A DNA stretch of 64,000 nucleotides. Origin: Flavobacterium sp. UBA4098 (GTDB lineage: Bacteria > Bacteroidota > Bacteroidia > Flavobacteriales > Flavobacteriaceae). The notes under the pieces are model-generated. The model had not been told where the DNA came from. It saw nothing but the letters and a program-made list of their open reading frames with translations, and searched no databases. The position numbers were made by a program, and so were the translations under genes. The stretch is from positions 51,308 to 115,307 of the forward strand of contig DFXW01000002.1 of the NCBI GenBank assembly GCA_002382495.1, read 5' to 3'. Of the stretch, positions 18,082 through 26,881 are shown piece after piece. Position 1 is the stretch's first letter. The number at the start of each line of letters is the position of its first letter.

Positions 18082-18435
18082 TTATATACTTTCTCCAAAA
18101 GTCAATAAATTATGATCAGGATCAAGAAGGGAAAATTCTTTTTGTCCCCAAGGTTTTGTTTGTAAATATCCTGCGGGGTGAATGCTTACGTTTTTTTGGA
18201 TATAATGGTCAAATACAGTTTCTATTTTTTCGGTTCGAATATATACTTGTCCATAATTTTCTAAAGGGTTTAGGTTTTGAAATTCAAAAAAATGCAATTG
18301 AATTTGGTCTTTTTGTAGCATTAAATAGCCTTCAAAATCAGCACCAAATACCTCAAAACCCAATTGATTACAATAGAAATCTTTCGTGATCAGTTTGTTG
18401 CGCATCGGTAGTTTTGGGTGGGTGTGAGTAAGCAT
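18082..18435 (-). CDS. VOC (glyoxalase/bleomycin-resistance) family protein
   Basis: A 117-residue single-domain VOC protein resembling bleomycin-resistance-type binding proteins: THPKLPMRNKLITKDFY at the start, YLMLQKDQIQLHFFEF in the middle and KEFSLLDPDHNLLTFGE at the end. An upstream in-frame ATG at 18477 lies in the terminator of the neighbouring aminotransferase gene, so I chose 18435. The substrate is unknown; resistance should not be assumed. Confidence 0.82.
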   Translation of the reverse strand: MLTHTHPKLPMRNKLITKDFYCNQLGFEVFGADFEGYLMLQKDQIQLHFFEFQNLNPLENYGQVYIRTEKIETVFDHYIQKNVSIHPAGYLQTKPWGQKEFSLLDPDHNLLTFGESI

Positions 18436-18465
18436 TTTAGTTGATTTTGTTATTGTAAAAATAGG

Positions 18466-18494
18466 AAAAAGCCCCAAGTTTCCTTGAGGCTTTT
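18466..18494 (-). terminator. Terminator of the aminotransferase gene
   Basis: The stem AAAAGCC-CAAG / CTTG-GGCTTTT with one mismatch and a TTTC loop is followed on the minus strand by T residues. Confidence 0.78.
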
Positions 18495-18513
18495 AGTTTT
18501 ATTCTATACTAAT

Positions 18514-19701
18514 TTAAGAAACGGCTTCTTTGATTCGGCGTAAAGCCTCTTTCAAAATATCGTCGCTAGTAGCATAAGAAAAACGAATACAATTTGGATT
18601 TCCAAATGCATCTCCCGTTACTGTAGCTACATTGGCTTCAGCCAAAAGATACATTGAGAAATCGTTAGCGTCTTTAATTTCGGTTCCTCTTAAGGTTTTT
18701 CCAAAGAAAGAAGAAACGTCTGGAAATACATAAAACGCTCCTTCTGGAACATTAATTTTCATTCCTGGAATTTCTTTGATTAATCCTACTACCAAATCTC
18801 TTCGGCTATGGAAAGCATCCACCATATGTTTCAAAACAGATGGGTCAGCATCTACTGCAGTAATGGTTGCACGTTGTGCTACTGAGTTTGCACCACTAGT
18901 TACTTGACCTTGAATTTTAGTACAGGCTTTTGCAATGAATTCTGGTGCGCCAATGTATCCAATACGGTATCCTGTCATAGCAAAAGCTTTGGCAACTCCA
19001 TTTACAGTGATTGTTTTTTCTAACATTCCAGGGATTGAAGCAATACTGCAAAAAGTTCCCGAGAAGTTGATATGCTCGTAGATTTCATCAGCTACTACAT
19101 ATACATTAGGGTGTTTTTCTAACACTTTAGCAATCGCAATTAATTCTTCACGGTTGTATACAGAACCACTTGGGTTACAAGGTGAACTAAACCAAATCAT
19201 TTTAGTTTTTGGTGTAATAACAGCATCTAATTGTTCTGGCGTGATTTTGAAATCAGTTTCTACGGATGTTGGTACTTCAACTGGTACACCTCCTGATAGT
19301 TTAACAATTTCGAAATAAGAAACCCAATAAGGAGCTGGTAAAATTACTTCGTCTCCGTCATTTAACATGACTTGCGCAATATTGTATAAAGATTGTTTTG
19401 CTCCCGTAGAAACAACAATTTGAGAGGGTTTGTAATCCAAATCATTGTCTCTTTTGAATTTTCTACAGATCGCTTCTTTTAATTCAGCATATCCATCAAC
19501 TGGAGAGTAGGTACTGTAATTTTCATCAATCGCTTTTTTAGCTGCTTCTTTAATGAAGTCAGGCGTATTGAAATCGGGTTCACCTAAGCTTAAACTGATG
19601 ATGTCTTTTCCTTGTCCTTTTAATTCTCTGGCCAAAGCAGCCATGGCTAATGTTTGTGATGTAGCTAAGTTGTTAATTCTGTCTGAAAGTGGATTGCTCA
19701 T
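18514..19701 (-). CDS. Class I/II PLP aminotransferase (aspartate aminotransferase type)
   Basis: A 395-residue fold-type I aminotransferase of the Ib subgroup: it begins LSDRINNLATSQTLAMAALARELKGQG and has SLGEPDFNTP at 38-47, PCNPSGSVY at 174-182, the PLP-contacting D205-E-I-Y and the Schiff-base K238 in VAKAFAMTGYRIGY. Arg near the C-terminus (NCIRFSYA) binds the substrate carboxylate. This subgroup usually makes aspartate or, in some organisms, prephenate-derived amino acids; the precise substrate range is not decidable here. It has its own terminator. Confidence 0.9.
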   Translation of the reverse strand: MSNPLSDRINNLATSQTLAMAALARELKGQGKDIISLSLGEPDFNTPDFIKEAAKKAIDENYSTYSPVDGYAELKEAICRKFKRDNDLDYKPSQIVVSTGAKQSLYNIAQVMLNDGDEVILPAPYWVSYFEIVKLSGGVPVEVPTSVETDFKITPEQLDAVITPKTKMIWFSSPCNPSGSVYNREELIAIAKVLEKHPNVYVVADEIYEHINFSGTFCSIASIPGMLEKTITVNGVAKAFAMTGYRIGYIGAPEFIAKACTKIQGQVTSGANSVAQRATITAVDADPSVLKHMVDAFHSRRDLVVGLIKEIPGMKINVPEGAFYVFPDVSSFFGKTLRGTEIKDANDFSMYLLAEANVATVTGDAFGNPNCIRFSYATSDDILKEALRRIKEAVS

Positions 19702-19763
19702 TTTCTATAGTGTTGAAATGGTCTAATTCGCAGTTTCGAATTAGGTATAGTTAGTATTCGTTT

Positions 19764-20861
19764 TTATGCGCTTAATTCGGGTTTCATTCCTAAATTTTTC
19801 AAATGGGTGAAATGCGATAGAATGGCTTCTCGAGTAGTTTTAAACTCATGGTAAGGAAGATTGCATTCTTTGGCGGTTTGTTTTACAAACTCGGCAATTT
19901 TATCGTAATGTATGTGGGAAATATTTGGAAAAATATGGTGTTCAATTTGGTGATTTAAACCACCAGTATAATAATTGACCAACCAATTTTTTGGTGCAAA
20001 ATTGGCCGTTGTGTACAATTGGTGAATCGCCCAAGTGTTTTCAATTTCGCCTTCTTCATTTGGGATTGGATTGGCTGTTTCGTCAACAACGTGCGCCAAT
20101 TGGAAAACAACACTTAAAATTAATCCAGCGGTATAATGCATTACTAAAAACCCTAAAATTACTTTCCACCAAGTGATGCCTAATACCATTGGTATTACTA
20201 GCCAAATAGAGAAATAAATAATTTTAGTAACGATTAAAGTAGTCCAACGGATGACTGGTTTTTTGAATTCTCCATACGACAAATTGCGTTTTAGGTAGCG
20301 TTTCATTTGCAGAAAATCGGTAGTGATCGACCAATTGAAAGTCAATAGACCATATAGAAAAACGGAGTAATAATGTTGGAATTTATGGTAGCTATACCAT
20401 TTTGCAGTTTTAGAAAAACGTAAGATACGTCCCGCTTCTAAATCTTCATCATGTCCTAAAATGTTGGTATATGTATGGTGCAATACATTGTGTTGCACTT
20501 GCCAATTGTACACATTGCCAGCTAAGATGTAAATACTTCCTCCCATGAACTTGTTTACCCAAGATTTGTTAGAATAAGCACCATGATTTCCATCATGCAT
20601 TACATTCATTCCAACCCCGGCCATTCCAACCCCAATGATTAAGTTCAACAGTAAATACGTCCAAAAAGGCATATCCATAGCCAATAAGATGAAATAGGGA
20701 GTCAAGAAAATGGAGAACATTATAATCGTTTTAAGATGTAGTTTCCAGTTTCCAGTTTTATCGAGATTGTTTTCTTTGAAATAATTATTGACCCGCGAGT
20801 TTAAGGTTCTAAAAAATTTTAGATCGTCTTGCTTAGCAAATGTTGGAGCGGTATTTTTCAT
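19764..20861 (-). CDS. Membrane fatty acid desaturase (acyl-CoA desaturase type)
   Basis: A 365-residue integral membrane di-iron desaturase. The three histidine boxes are present: HDGNHGAYS near residue 90, HNVLHHTYTN near 125 and HQIEHHIFPN near 305, with several hydrophobic segments between. It introduces a double bond into membrane lipid acyl chains, with a likely role in cold adaptation (inference). An ATG at 20933 would add 24 residues upstream, but it precedes the promoter-like box at 20881-20888, so I use the ATG at 20861 (MKNTAPTFAKQDD). Confidence 0.9.
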   Translation of the reverse strand: MKNTAPTFAKQDDLKFFRTLNSRVNNYFKENNLDKTGNWKLHLKTIIMFSIFLTPYFILLAMDMPFWTYLLLNLIIGVGMAGVGMNVMHDGNHGAYSNKSWVNKFMGGSIYILAGNVYNWQVQHNVLHHTYTNILGHDEDLEAGRILRFSKTAKWYSYHKFQHYYSVFLYGLLTFNWSITTDFLQMKRYLKRNLSYGEFKKPVIRWTTLIVTKIIYFSIWLVIPMVLGITWWKVILGFLVMHYTAGLILSVVFQLAHVVDETANPIPNEEGEIENTWAIHQLYTTANFAPKNWLVNYYTGGLNHQIEHHIFPNISHIHYDKIAEFVKQTAKECNLPYHEFKTTREAILSHFTHLKNLGMKPELSA

Positions 20862-20880
20862 AATCTTGAATAATAAGCTA

Positions 20881-20913
20881 CAAAGATAATTATTATAAAT
20901 TTTTGTAGTACAA
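20881..20913 (-). promoter_or_regulatory. Promoter of the desaturase gene
   Basis: On the minus strand TTG (20913-20911) and TATCTTTG (20888-20881) are 22 bases apart, and the box ends 19 bases before the ATG at 20861. Confidence 0.55.
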
Positions 20914-20967
20914 AAATGAGCTACTATTTCCAATCTAAAAATAGTACTTTTGTTAAAAATTTTTAAA

Positions 20968-21597
20968 ATGGAAGCAATTCTGAAGCATTTTCCTTATTTG
21001 ACTGATATTCAAAAAGAACAATTTCAACAGTTAGATTCATTATACCACGAATGGAATGAAAAAATCAACGTCATTTCCCGAAAAGACATTGATGCATTGT
21101 ACACGAAGCACGTTTTACATTCTTTAGGAATTGCTAAAATTCAGTCTTTTGAACCCGGAACATTTGTTTTAGATGTTGGTACTGGAGGCGGATTTCCAGG
21201 AATACCTTTGGCGATTCTTTTTCCTGAAACCCGTTTTTATCTAATTGATGTCATTGCTAAAAAAATAAAAGTAGTTCAAGCAGTTGCAGATGCTTTGGGA
21301 TTAAAAAATGTGAAAGCAGAGCAAATTCGTGCCGAAAATGTGAAAGGTGATTTTGACTTCATCGTAAGTCGTGCAGTAACCAATATGCCTGATTTTGTTT
21401 CTTGGGTAAAAACCAAAATTAAAAAACAACACAAGCACGAATTGAAAAATGGAATTCTATATCTTAAAGGAGGTGACTTGACCGAAGAATTAAAAGACTT
21501 TCCTAAAGCAACTTTATACGACTTAGCTGATTTTTTTGAAGACGAATTTTTTGAAACCAAGAAAGTGGTGCATTTACCACTAAAATTTACAATTTAA
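20968..21597 (+). CDS. rsmG: 16S rRNA m7G527 methyltransferase
   Basis: RsmG (GidB) methylates N7 of G527 in 16S rRNA. The 209-residue protein has the SAM-binding segment VLDVGTGGGFPGIPLAI and the typical WNEKINVISRKD near the N-terminus, then SRAVTNMPDFVSWV. An in-frame TTG at 20950 would add six residues, but it overlaps a TACTTTTG promoter-like box (20945-20952), so I use the ATG at 20968. The gene is divergent from the desaturase and has a strong terminator. Confidence 0.94.
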   Translation: MEAILKHFPYLTDIQKEQFQQLDSLYHEWNEKINVISRKDIDALYTKHVLHSLGIAKIQSFEPGTFVLDVGTGGGFPGIPLAILFPETRFYLIDVIAKKIKVVQAVADALGLKNVKAEQIRAENVKGDFDFIVSRAVTNMPDFVSWVKTKIKKQHKHELKNGILYLKGGDLTEELKDFPKATLYDLADFFEDEFFETKKVVHLPLKFTI

Positions 21598-21624
21598 AAT
21601 AAACGATTTACGATTATAAATAAC

Positions 21625-21662
21625 AAAACCCACAAATTTAATTTCAATTTGTGGGTTTTTTA
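21625..21662. terminator. Terminator between rsmG and pruA
   Basis: The stem AAAACCCACAAATT / AATTTGTGGGTTTT with a short loop has a T-run on the plus side and a shorter one on the minus side, so it may serve both convergent genes. Confidence 0.85.
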
Positions 21663-21697
21663 TATCGTACCTTGTATATCGTACTTCGTAAATGGAC

Positions 21698-23323
21698 TTA
21701 TCCTAAAAATGGATATCGGTAATCTTCAGGAGCTACCAAAGTTTCTTTGATAGTTCTTGGCGAAGCCCAACGTAATAAATTCAATGCAGATCCCGCTTTG
21801 TCATTCGTACCCGAAGCTCTAGCACCACCAAATGGTTGTTGTCCTACAACTGCACCGGTTGGTTTGTCGTTGATATAGAAGTTTCCAGCGGCATTTTGAA
21901 GTGCTACAGTTGCTTCTTCAATCGCATAACGATCGGTACTGAAAACAGCGCCTGTTAAAGCATATTCGGATGTAGTATCCACTAATTTTAGGGTTTCAGA
22001 CCACTGTTCATCTTCATACACATAAATGGTAATTACCGGTCCGAACAATTCGGTTTCCATAGTGGTGTATTTTGGATTCGTAGTCAAAATTACTGTAGGT
22101 TCGATAAAATACCCTTTGGATTTATCGTAATTTCCACCTACAATGATTTCTGCATCGGCATCTTTCTTAGCTTGGTCAATATAACTTGCTAATTTATCGA
22201 AAGATCCTTCGTGAATTACTGCTGTAATGAAATTAGAGAAGTCTTCCGGAGATCCCATTTTCATTGATTTTACATCTGTAATTACTTGGTCTTTTACAGC
22301 AGACCACAAGCTTCTAGGAATGTAAGCTCTTGAAGCGGCAGAACATTTTTGACCTTGGAACTCAAAAGCACCACGAACAATTCCGGTAGCTACTTGTTTC
22401 ACATTCGCCGATGGATGGGCAATGATAAAATCTTTTCCTCCTGTTTCACCAACAATTCTTGGGTAAGTTTTATAATGGTGAATGTTGGTTCCGATTTTAG
22501 CCCAAATATCTTTAAATACATGAGTTGAACCTGTGAAGTGAACTCCTGCAAAATCACGACTTGCTAATACGGTATCGGTTACCATTAATGCATCTCCAAA
22601 AACCACATTGATTACGCCATCAGGTAAACCTGCTTCTTTGAAAATATCGATGATAATTTTAGCAGAGAAAACTTGACTGTCACTTGGTTTCCAAACCACA
22701 ACATTTCCCATCATGGCAGCACTGGCAGGTAAATTAGCGGCAATAGCTGTAAAGTTAAAAGGAGTAATAGCATAAATAAAACCTTCCAAAGGACGGTATT
22801 CTAAACGGTTCCAAACTGATGAGTCTGAAGTAGGTTGGTCACTATAAATTTGTGACATGAACTCTACATTGAAACGCAAAAAGTCGATCAATTCACAAGA
22901 CGCATCAATTTCTGCTTGATGAATGGTTTTTGATTGTGCAATCATAGTAGCAGCATTGATTCTCGCTCTGTAAGGACCGGCAATCAATTCAGCTGCTTTT
23001 AAGAAAATAGCGGCACGTTGTTCCCAAGCCATAGCAGCCCATGCTTGTCTTGAATCTAATGCATTGGCAATCGCTTTTTCAACATGTGATTTTTCGGCCA
23101 AATGATAGGTTCCAACAATGTGTTGGTGATCGTGTGGCGCCGACATGGTTCTGGTATTTCCAGTTCTGATTTCTTCGCTTCCAATGTATAACGGAACGTC
23201 AATAGTGGTGCTCCACATTTTTTTGTAAGCCTCTAAAACCGATGCCTTTTCAGGTGAATTTGGCGCATATCCTTTAACTGGTTCGTTAACTGCTTTGGGT
23301 ACTTTAAAAAATCCTTTTAACAT
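21698..23323 (-). CDS. pruA: L-glutamate gamma-semialdehyde (P5C) dehydrogenase
   Basis: A 541-residue aldehyde dehydrogenase oxidising glutamate semialdehyde to glutamate in proline degradation. The catalytic cysteine is C327 in FQGQKCSAASRAY, the glutamate motif is VGETGGKDF, and the N-terminal start (MLKGFFKVPKAVNEPVKGYAP) is typical of the Bacteroidetes form. NFTAIAANLPA and NFYINDKPTGAVVGQQPFGG are further P5CDH motifs. It is the stand-alone enzyme; no PutA proline dehydrogenase domain is fused and none is nearby. A TACTTTTG box lies about 97 bases upstream (23421-23428, minus). Confidence 0.95.
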   Translation of the reverse strand: MLKGFFKVPKAVNEPVKGYAPNSPEKASVLEAYKKMWSTTIDVPLYIGSEEIRTGNTRTMSAPHDHQHIVGTYHLAEKSHVEKAIANALDSRQAWAAMAWEQRAAIFLKAAELIAGPYRARINAATMIAQSKTIHQAEIDASCELIDFLRFNVEFMSQIYSDQPTSDSSVWNRLEYRPLEGFIYAITPFNFTAIAANLPASAAMMGNVVVWKPSDSQVFSAKIIIDIFKEAGLPDGVINVVFGDALMVTDTVLASRDFAGVHFTGSTHVFKDIWAKIGTNIHHYKTYPRIVGETGGKDFIIAHPSANVKQVATGIVRGAFEFQGQKCSAASRAYIPRSLWSAVKDQVITDVKSMKMGSPEDFSNFITAVIHEGSFDKLASYIDQAKKDADAEIIVGGNYDKSKGYFIEPTVILTTNPKYTTMETELFGPVITIYVYEDEQWSETLKLVDTTSEYALTGAVFSTDRYAIEEATVALQNAAGNFYINDKPTGAVVGQQPFGGARASGTNDKAGSALNLLRWASPRTIKETLVAPEDYRYPFLG

Positions 23324-23497
23324 AGTTATAGTATTAAAAAAACCTGTTGGAATAACAGATTTGAATTAGAAAATTAAAGATTTAATTAATTCTTAAACTT
23401 GCGAATAATTTAATCTATAACAAAAGTACAAAGGATAATTCAATAAAAAATATAATAGGGAGGAATAAATTAAAATTTATTCAACGAAATAATAGCA

Positions 23498-23884
23498 TTA
23501 ATTAAGAGCAAATGGTGCGCTTAATCGAAAAGAAGGAACAATAACTTTAAAATTTTTAGTTGTAGTAAAGTTAATCATATTGAAGTGGCCTTTCATTGCG
23601 CCGTGTGGAGAAGATAACAAACATCCAGAGCTGTAGGTATAAAATTCCCCGGGTTTTAAAACTGGTTTTTTTCCAATAACGCCTTCGCCATCTACAATTT
23701 CTAATTCATTTAAAGAATCAAATATTTCCCAATGACGAGAAATTAATTGTACAGAATCTTTACTGTGGTTTTCGATTTTGATTTGGTAACTAAAGGCAAA
23801 GTGTATGCGATAGTTCTTGAAGTAAGTGCCTTCAAAACTAGTCAAAACTGAAATTTTAATACCTCTTGTTATTTGAGAAACCAT
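23498..23884 (-). CDS. apaG: ApaG family protein
   Basis: A 128-residue single-domain ApaG protein with a fibronectin-like fold. Typical features are ITRGIKISVLTSFEG, the central YQIKIENHSKDSVQLISRHWEI, and GCLLSSPHGAMKGHFNMI. The gene has been linked to cobalt/magnesium resistance in enterobacteria, but the biochemical role is not established. A TAATTTTG box reading toward the gene is at 23907-23914. Confidence 0.9.
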   Translation of the reverse strand: MVSQITRGIKISVLTSFEGTYFKNYRIHFAFSYQIKIENHSKDSVQLISRHWEIFDSLNELEIVDGEGVIGKKPVLKPGEFYTYSSGCLLSSPHGAMKGHFNMINFTTTKNFKVIVPSFRLSAPFALN

Positions 23885-23957
23885 AGTGATTTTGAATTCT
23901 TCCCTTCAAAATTACAAAAAAATGATTCTGATTTTACAAATAGAATTAAAATGTTGG

Positions 23958-25211
23958 CTAATTGATCAGATTTAGTGAAGATGCGGAGCCTTTTCCTATA
24001 ATTCGAGTAAAGCGATCTGTGTCTTCTTTATAATACACTAAAACGGTATATTCATTTTCCGTTTGAAAATAATTTCCGTCAATGGCATTTTCTGAATCAA
24101 TACTTCCATTGGGTTTAACGGCCAAATATTCAAAATTGGTAAATCCTTGTTTGATTAAAATCGCTTTCTCGTAAATCGCTTTCTCAGGATTGTACTCCAT
24201 TTTATTTTCAGTGGTGAGTGTATAATTATTAAACATTCCAGTTACATAAATTGCACCATCGGAACTTCTAAATAGGGGTGCCGAAAGACTGAAATACACC
24301 CAAGCATAATCGGCTTCTATATCACTGTTTTCAGCAAATAAACGGCGTATTACAAAGTTGCCATTTACATCTTGGTTGTTGTAGTAATTGGAATTGGCAC
24401 GCGCTTCATTGGTAAACAAATAACTGCTATAAATGTCTTTTTGACTATCAACTCTTGAGATAGTGTTACTGGCTACACGAATTTCTTTGTTATCAAAATA
24501 CAAAAATTCATTTCCAGCCCAAAATTGTGTTGGGGTGTCGTATTTGTAAACCAAATCACTGCCAATAGTAAATTGCGGCTTAATATTACTGATAGCACTG
24601 TTGAATTTTCCGTTTTGGAGCAAGACGGTTTTTATGTTTTTTAATGGATTTTGAAAATTAATCACATTCGATTTGATGGTGAATTCCAGATTATGTTTGG
24701 AATCCAAATTAGTAACTGTTCGTGCTCTTTTAATTTGAATGGGTACCGTTGCCAAATTTTCATAGACTATAAATTTTCTAGAGAAAACGACTTCTTTATC
24801 CTCATTAAAAATTTTCAGCATATAATTACCACTGATTTTTAATTGTGTAGTACTGTTCGGAAAAGGCAAGCGATAGTGGGTGTAAATTTGCAAACAATTA
24901 AAGGAGCTTGAAGATTCTTGAATTCTCTGATTGTCAAATCCTTGAAGGTAGTCTCGTTTCTGTATGTCTGAAGGATTCCAGTTGTAATCACAATGAACAA
25001 TTTCGTAAAAATAGGATGCGTCAGTCCCATACAAATCGTCAAATTGCAGTTCAAAGGCATCGCCTAATTGAAAAATAGGCACTACATTTTGTTTGTTCTG
25101 TATAAAAGAAACCGTTTTGATGTTGTAAGGAGGGACTATTTCATTTTCTACTTGGGCTGTAGCCAAAGTAAAATAAATCAGGGCCATTGTTTGAAACAAG
25201 CTGCGAAGCAT
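23958..25211 (-). CDS. DUF5103 / type IX secretion plug-domain protein
   Basis: A 417-residue exported protein with signal peptide MLRSLFQTMALIYFTLATAQ. The body matches the Bacteroidetes DUF5103 family (VPPYNIKTVSFIQ, YFYEIVHCDYNW, YDTPTQFWAGNEFLYFD, YVTGMFNNYTL). Members include the plug protein seen with the SprA translocon of the Flavobacterium johnsoniae T9SS, where it closes the empty channel. The link with T9SS is established for that homologue and inferred here. No other T9SS gene is adjacent. Confidence 0.82.
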   Translation of the reverse strand: MLRSLFQTMALIYFTLATAQVENEIVPPYNIKTVSFIQNKQNVVPIFQLGDAFELQFDDLYGTDASYFYEIVHCDYNWNPSDIQKRDYLQGFDNQRIQESSSSFNCLQIYTHYRLPFPNSTTQLKISGNYMLKIFNEDKEVVFSRKFIVYENLATVPIQIKRARTVTNLDSKHNLEFTIKSNVINFQNPLKNIKTVLLQNGKFNSAISNIKPQFTIGSDLVYKYDTPTQFWAGNEFLYFDNKEIRVASNTISRVDSQKDIYSSYLFTNEARANSNYYNNQDVNGNFVIRRLFAENSDIEADYAWVYFSLSAPLFRSSDGAIYVTGMFNNYTLTTENKMEYNPEKAIYEKAILIKQGFTNFEYLAVKPNGSIDSENAIDGNYFQTENEYTVLVYYKEDTDRFTRIIGKGSASSLNLIN

Positions 25212-25259
25212 AATTGATTGAATTACGAATCGTAAATATAAACAATTAGTTGCTTTAGA

Positions 25260-26030
25260 CTATTTAAAACAAACAGGGATAATTTCGCCTGGCGCCAAAC
25301 AATATTTGGTCACAAGTTCGGGGCTGATTTTTTTGGTGTAATCTTCTTCAACTACAGTAAATCCGATAGTTCGTAGTTTGTCAAAATAATCACGCCCATA
25401 GACTCTAACATGATCGTATTGTCCAAAAATGGCAGCACGTTCTTTTTCGTCAGTAATCGAATCATCGGAAAAAGTGGCGGCTCTATTCAAATCTTGCGGA
25501 ATTTGAAGAATTGCCATTCCGCCCGGTTTTAAAACGCGATACAGCTCTTGCATTGCTTTGGTATCATCAGGAATGTGTTCCAATACATGGTTGCAAAATA
25601 GCACATCATATTGATTGTCTTCAAATGGCAAGTTGCAAATATCTGCTTTTACATCAGCCAAAGGTGAGAATAAATCGGTAGTGGTGTATTGAATGTTTTT
25701 TTGTTTTTTGAAACGTTTGTAAAATTCTTGTTCTGGAGCAAAATGCAATACCTTTTTTATCTCTTTGGAAGTAAAAAAATCCGTTTCATTTTGTAAATAC
25801 AACCATAATAAACGATGTCTTTCTAAAGAAAGTGTGCTAGGTGAAAGAACGTTGTTTCTTTGTTTTCCATATCCATACGGTAAAAACATTCGGAAACTTT
25901 TTCCGTCAATTGGATCCGTAAATGTATTTCCTTTTAGTAGAAATGCTAAAATAGGTCGCGCGACAATACTCAATCGAATTAAGATGGGACGGGGGATAGT
26001 ATTGAGAATGAATTTGAAAATTTTTTTCAT
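25260..26030 (-). CDS. Class I SAM-dependent methyltransferase
   Basis: A 256-residue protein. The N-terminal third (1-90) carries no methyltransferase motif and includes a hydrophobic patch (PILIRLSIVARPILAFLL). Then follow a degenerate motif I (VLHFAPEQ), the acidic DLFSPLADVKADI and the motif IV/V segment YDVLFCNHVLEHIPDD, with LKPGGMAILQIP at the end; this is the Methyltransf_11 pattern. The substrate is unknown. Its ATG overlaps the map stop in TAATG, so the two genes are translationally coupled. Confidence 0.85.
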   Translation of the reverse strand: MKKIFKFILNTIPRPILIRLSIVARPILAFLLKGNTFTDPIDGKSFRMFLPYGYGKQRNNVLSPSTLSLERHRLLWLYLQNETDFFTSKEIKKVLHFAPEQEFYKRFKKQKNIQYTTTDLFSPLADVKADICNLPFEDNQYDVLFCNHVLEHIPDDTKAMQELYRVLKPGGMAILQIPQDLNRAATFSDDSITDEKERAAIFGQYDHVRVYGRDYFDKLRTIGFTVVEEDYTKKISPELVTKYCLAPGEIIPVCFK

Positions 26031-26848
26031 TAGATATGTAATGGATTTTGTCTGAATTCATCTTCCTCGTTACTCACTATTCCTAAAGCGTCATAGATAT
26101 ATTTGAAAGTCGAAAGTAATTCTGGTTTTCCGTCAACTAATGCAACATCGTGTTCAAAATGGGCTGATGGTTTATTATCTGCTGTAGTAATAGTCCAGCC
26201 GTCTTTGTGTTGTTTTATGTTTTTGGTTCCTAAATTGATCATCGGTTCAATGGCAACCACCATTCCTTCGATAAATAATTTTCCTCGCCCTTTTTTACCA
26301 TAGTTGGGCATTTCAGGTTCTTCGTGCATTTTTTGACCTAAGCCATGACCTACGAGTTCACGAACAACGCCATATCCATGGGCTTCGGTATATTTCTGAA
26401 TGGCATTACCCACATCTTCAACGCGATTTCCTGCTTTGAATTCGCGGATACCAACGTATAAAGATTCTTTGGTAATTTGCAATAATTTTTTGGTTTCTGG
26501 AGCGACTTCTCCTATTTCGAAAGTATAAGCATGATCACCGTGAAATCCGTTTTTGAATGCTCCACAATCTACAGAGATGATATCGCCACTTTGTAATGGT
26601 GTATTGTTTGGAATACCATGAACAACCTGAGTATTCGGACTCATACAAAGAGTATTTGGAAAGCCGTATAATCCTAAGAAACTTGGAGTAGCGCCATGAT
26701 CACGAATAAATGCTTCGGCTAGTTTATCTAGATGTAGTGTGGTTACTCCTTCCTTGATTTCAGAAGCAATCATTCCTAAGGTTTTGGATACGATTAAAGC
26801 ACTTTCGCGCATTAATTCTATTTCTTCACGTGACTTTACTATAATCAT
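26030..26848 (-). CDS. map: Methionine aminopeptidase, type I
   Basis: Map removes the N-terminal Met from nascent proteins. The 272-residue protein has the five metal ligands of the family: D94, D105, H168, E201 and E232, and the catalytic H78 and H175 (VVHGIPN and KMHEEPEMPN). The usual SH3-like N-terminal extension is absent, as in type Ia enzymes. A TACTTTTG box at 26868-26875 reads toward the gene. It is coupled to the methyltransferase by a TAATG overlap. Confidence 0.95.
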   Translation of the reverse strand: MIIVKSREEIELMRESALIVSKTLGMIASEIKEGVTTLHLDKLAEAFIRDHGATPSFLGLYGFPNTLCMSPNTQVVHGIPNNTPLQSGDIISVDCGAFKNGFHGDHAYTFEIGEVAPETKKLLQITKESLYVGIREFKAGNRVEDVGNAIQKYTEAHGYGVVRELVGHGLGQKMHEEPEMPNYGKKGRGKLFIEGMVVAIEPMINLGTKNIKQHKDGWTITTADNKPSAHFEHDVALVDGKPELLSTFKYIYDALGIVSNEEDEFRQNPLHI

Positions 26849-26881
26849 ATTTATAAAAATAAGATTGCAAAAGTAACAATA

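Noticed and set aside
18082..18435. VOC protein as an antibiotic-resistance gene
   Set aside because: The family is broad, and neither context nor residues indicate bleomycin or fosfomycin binding.
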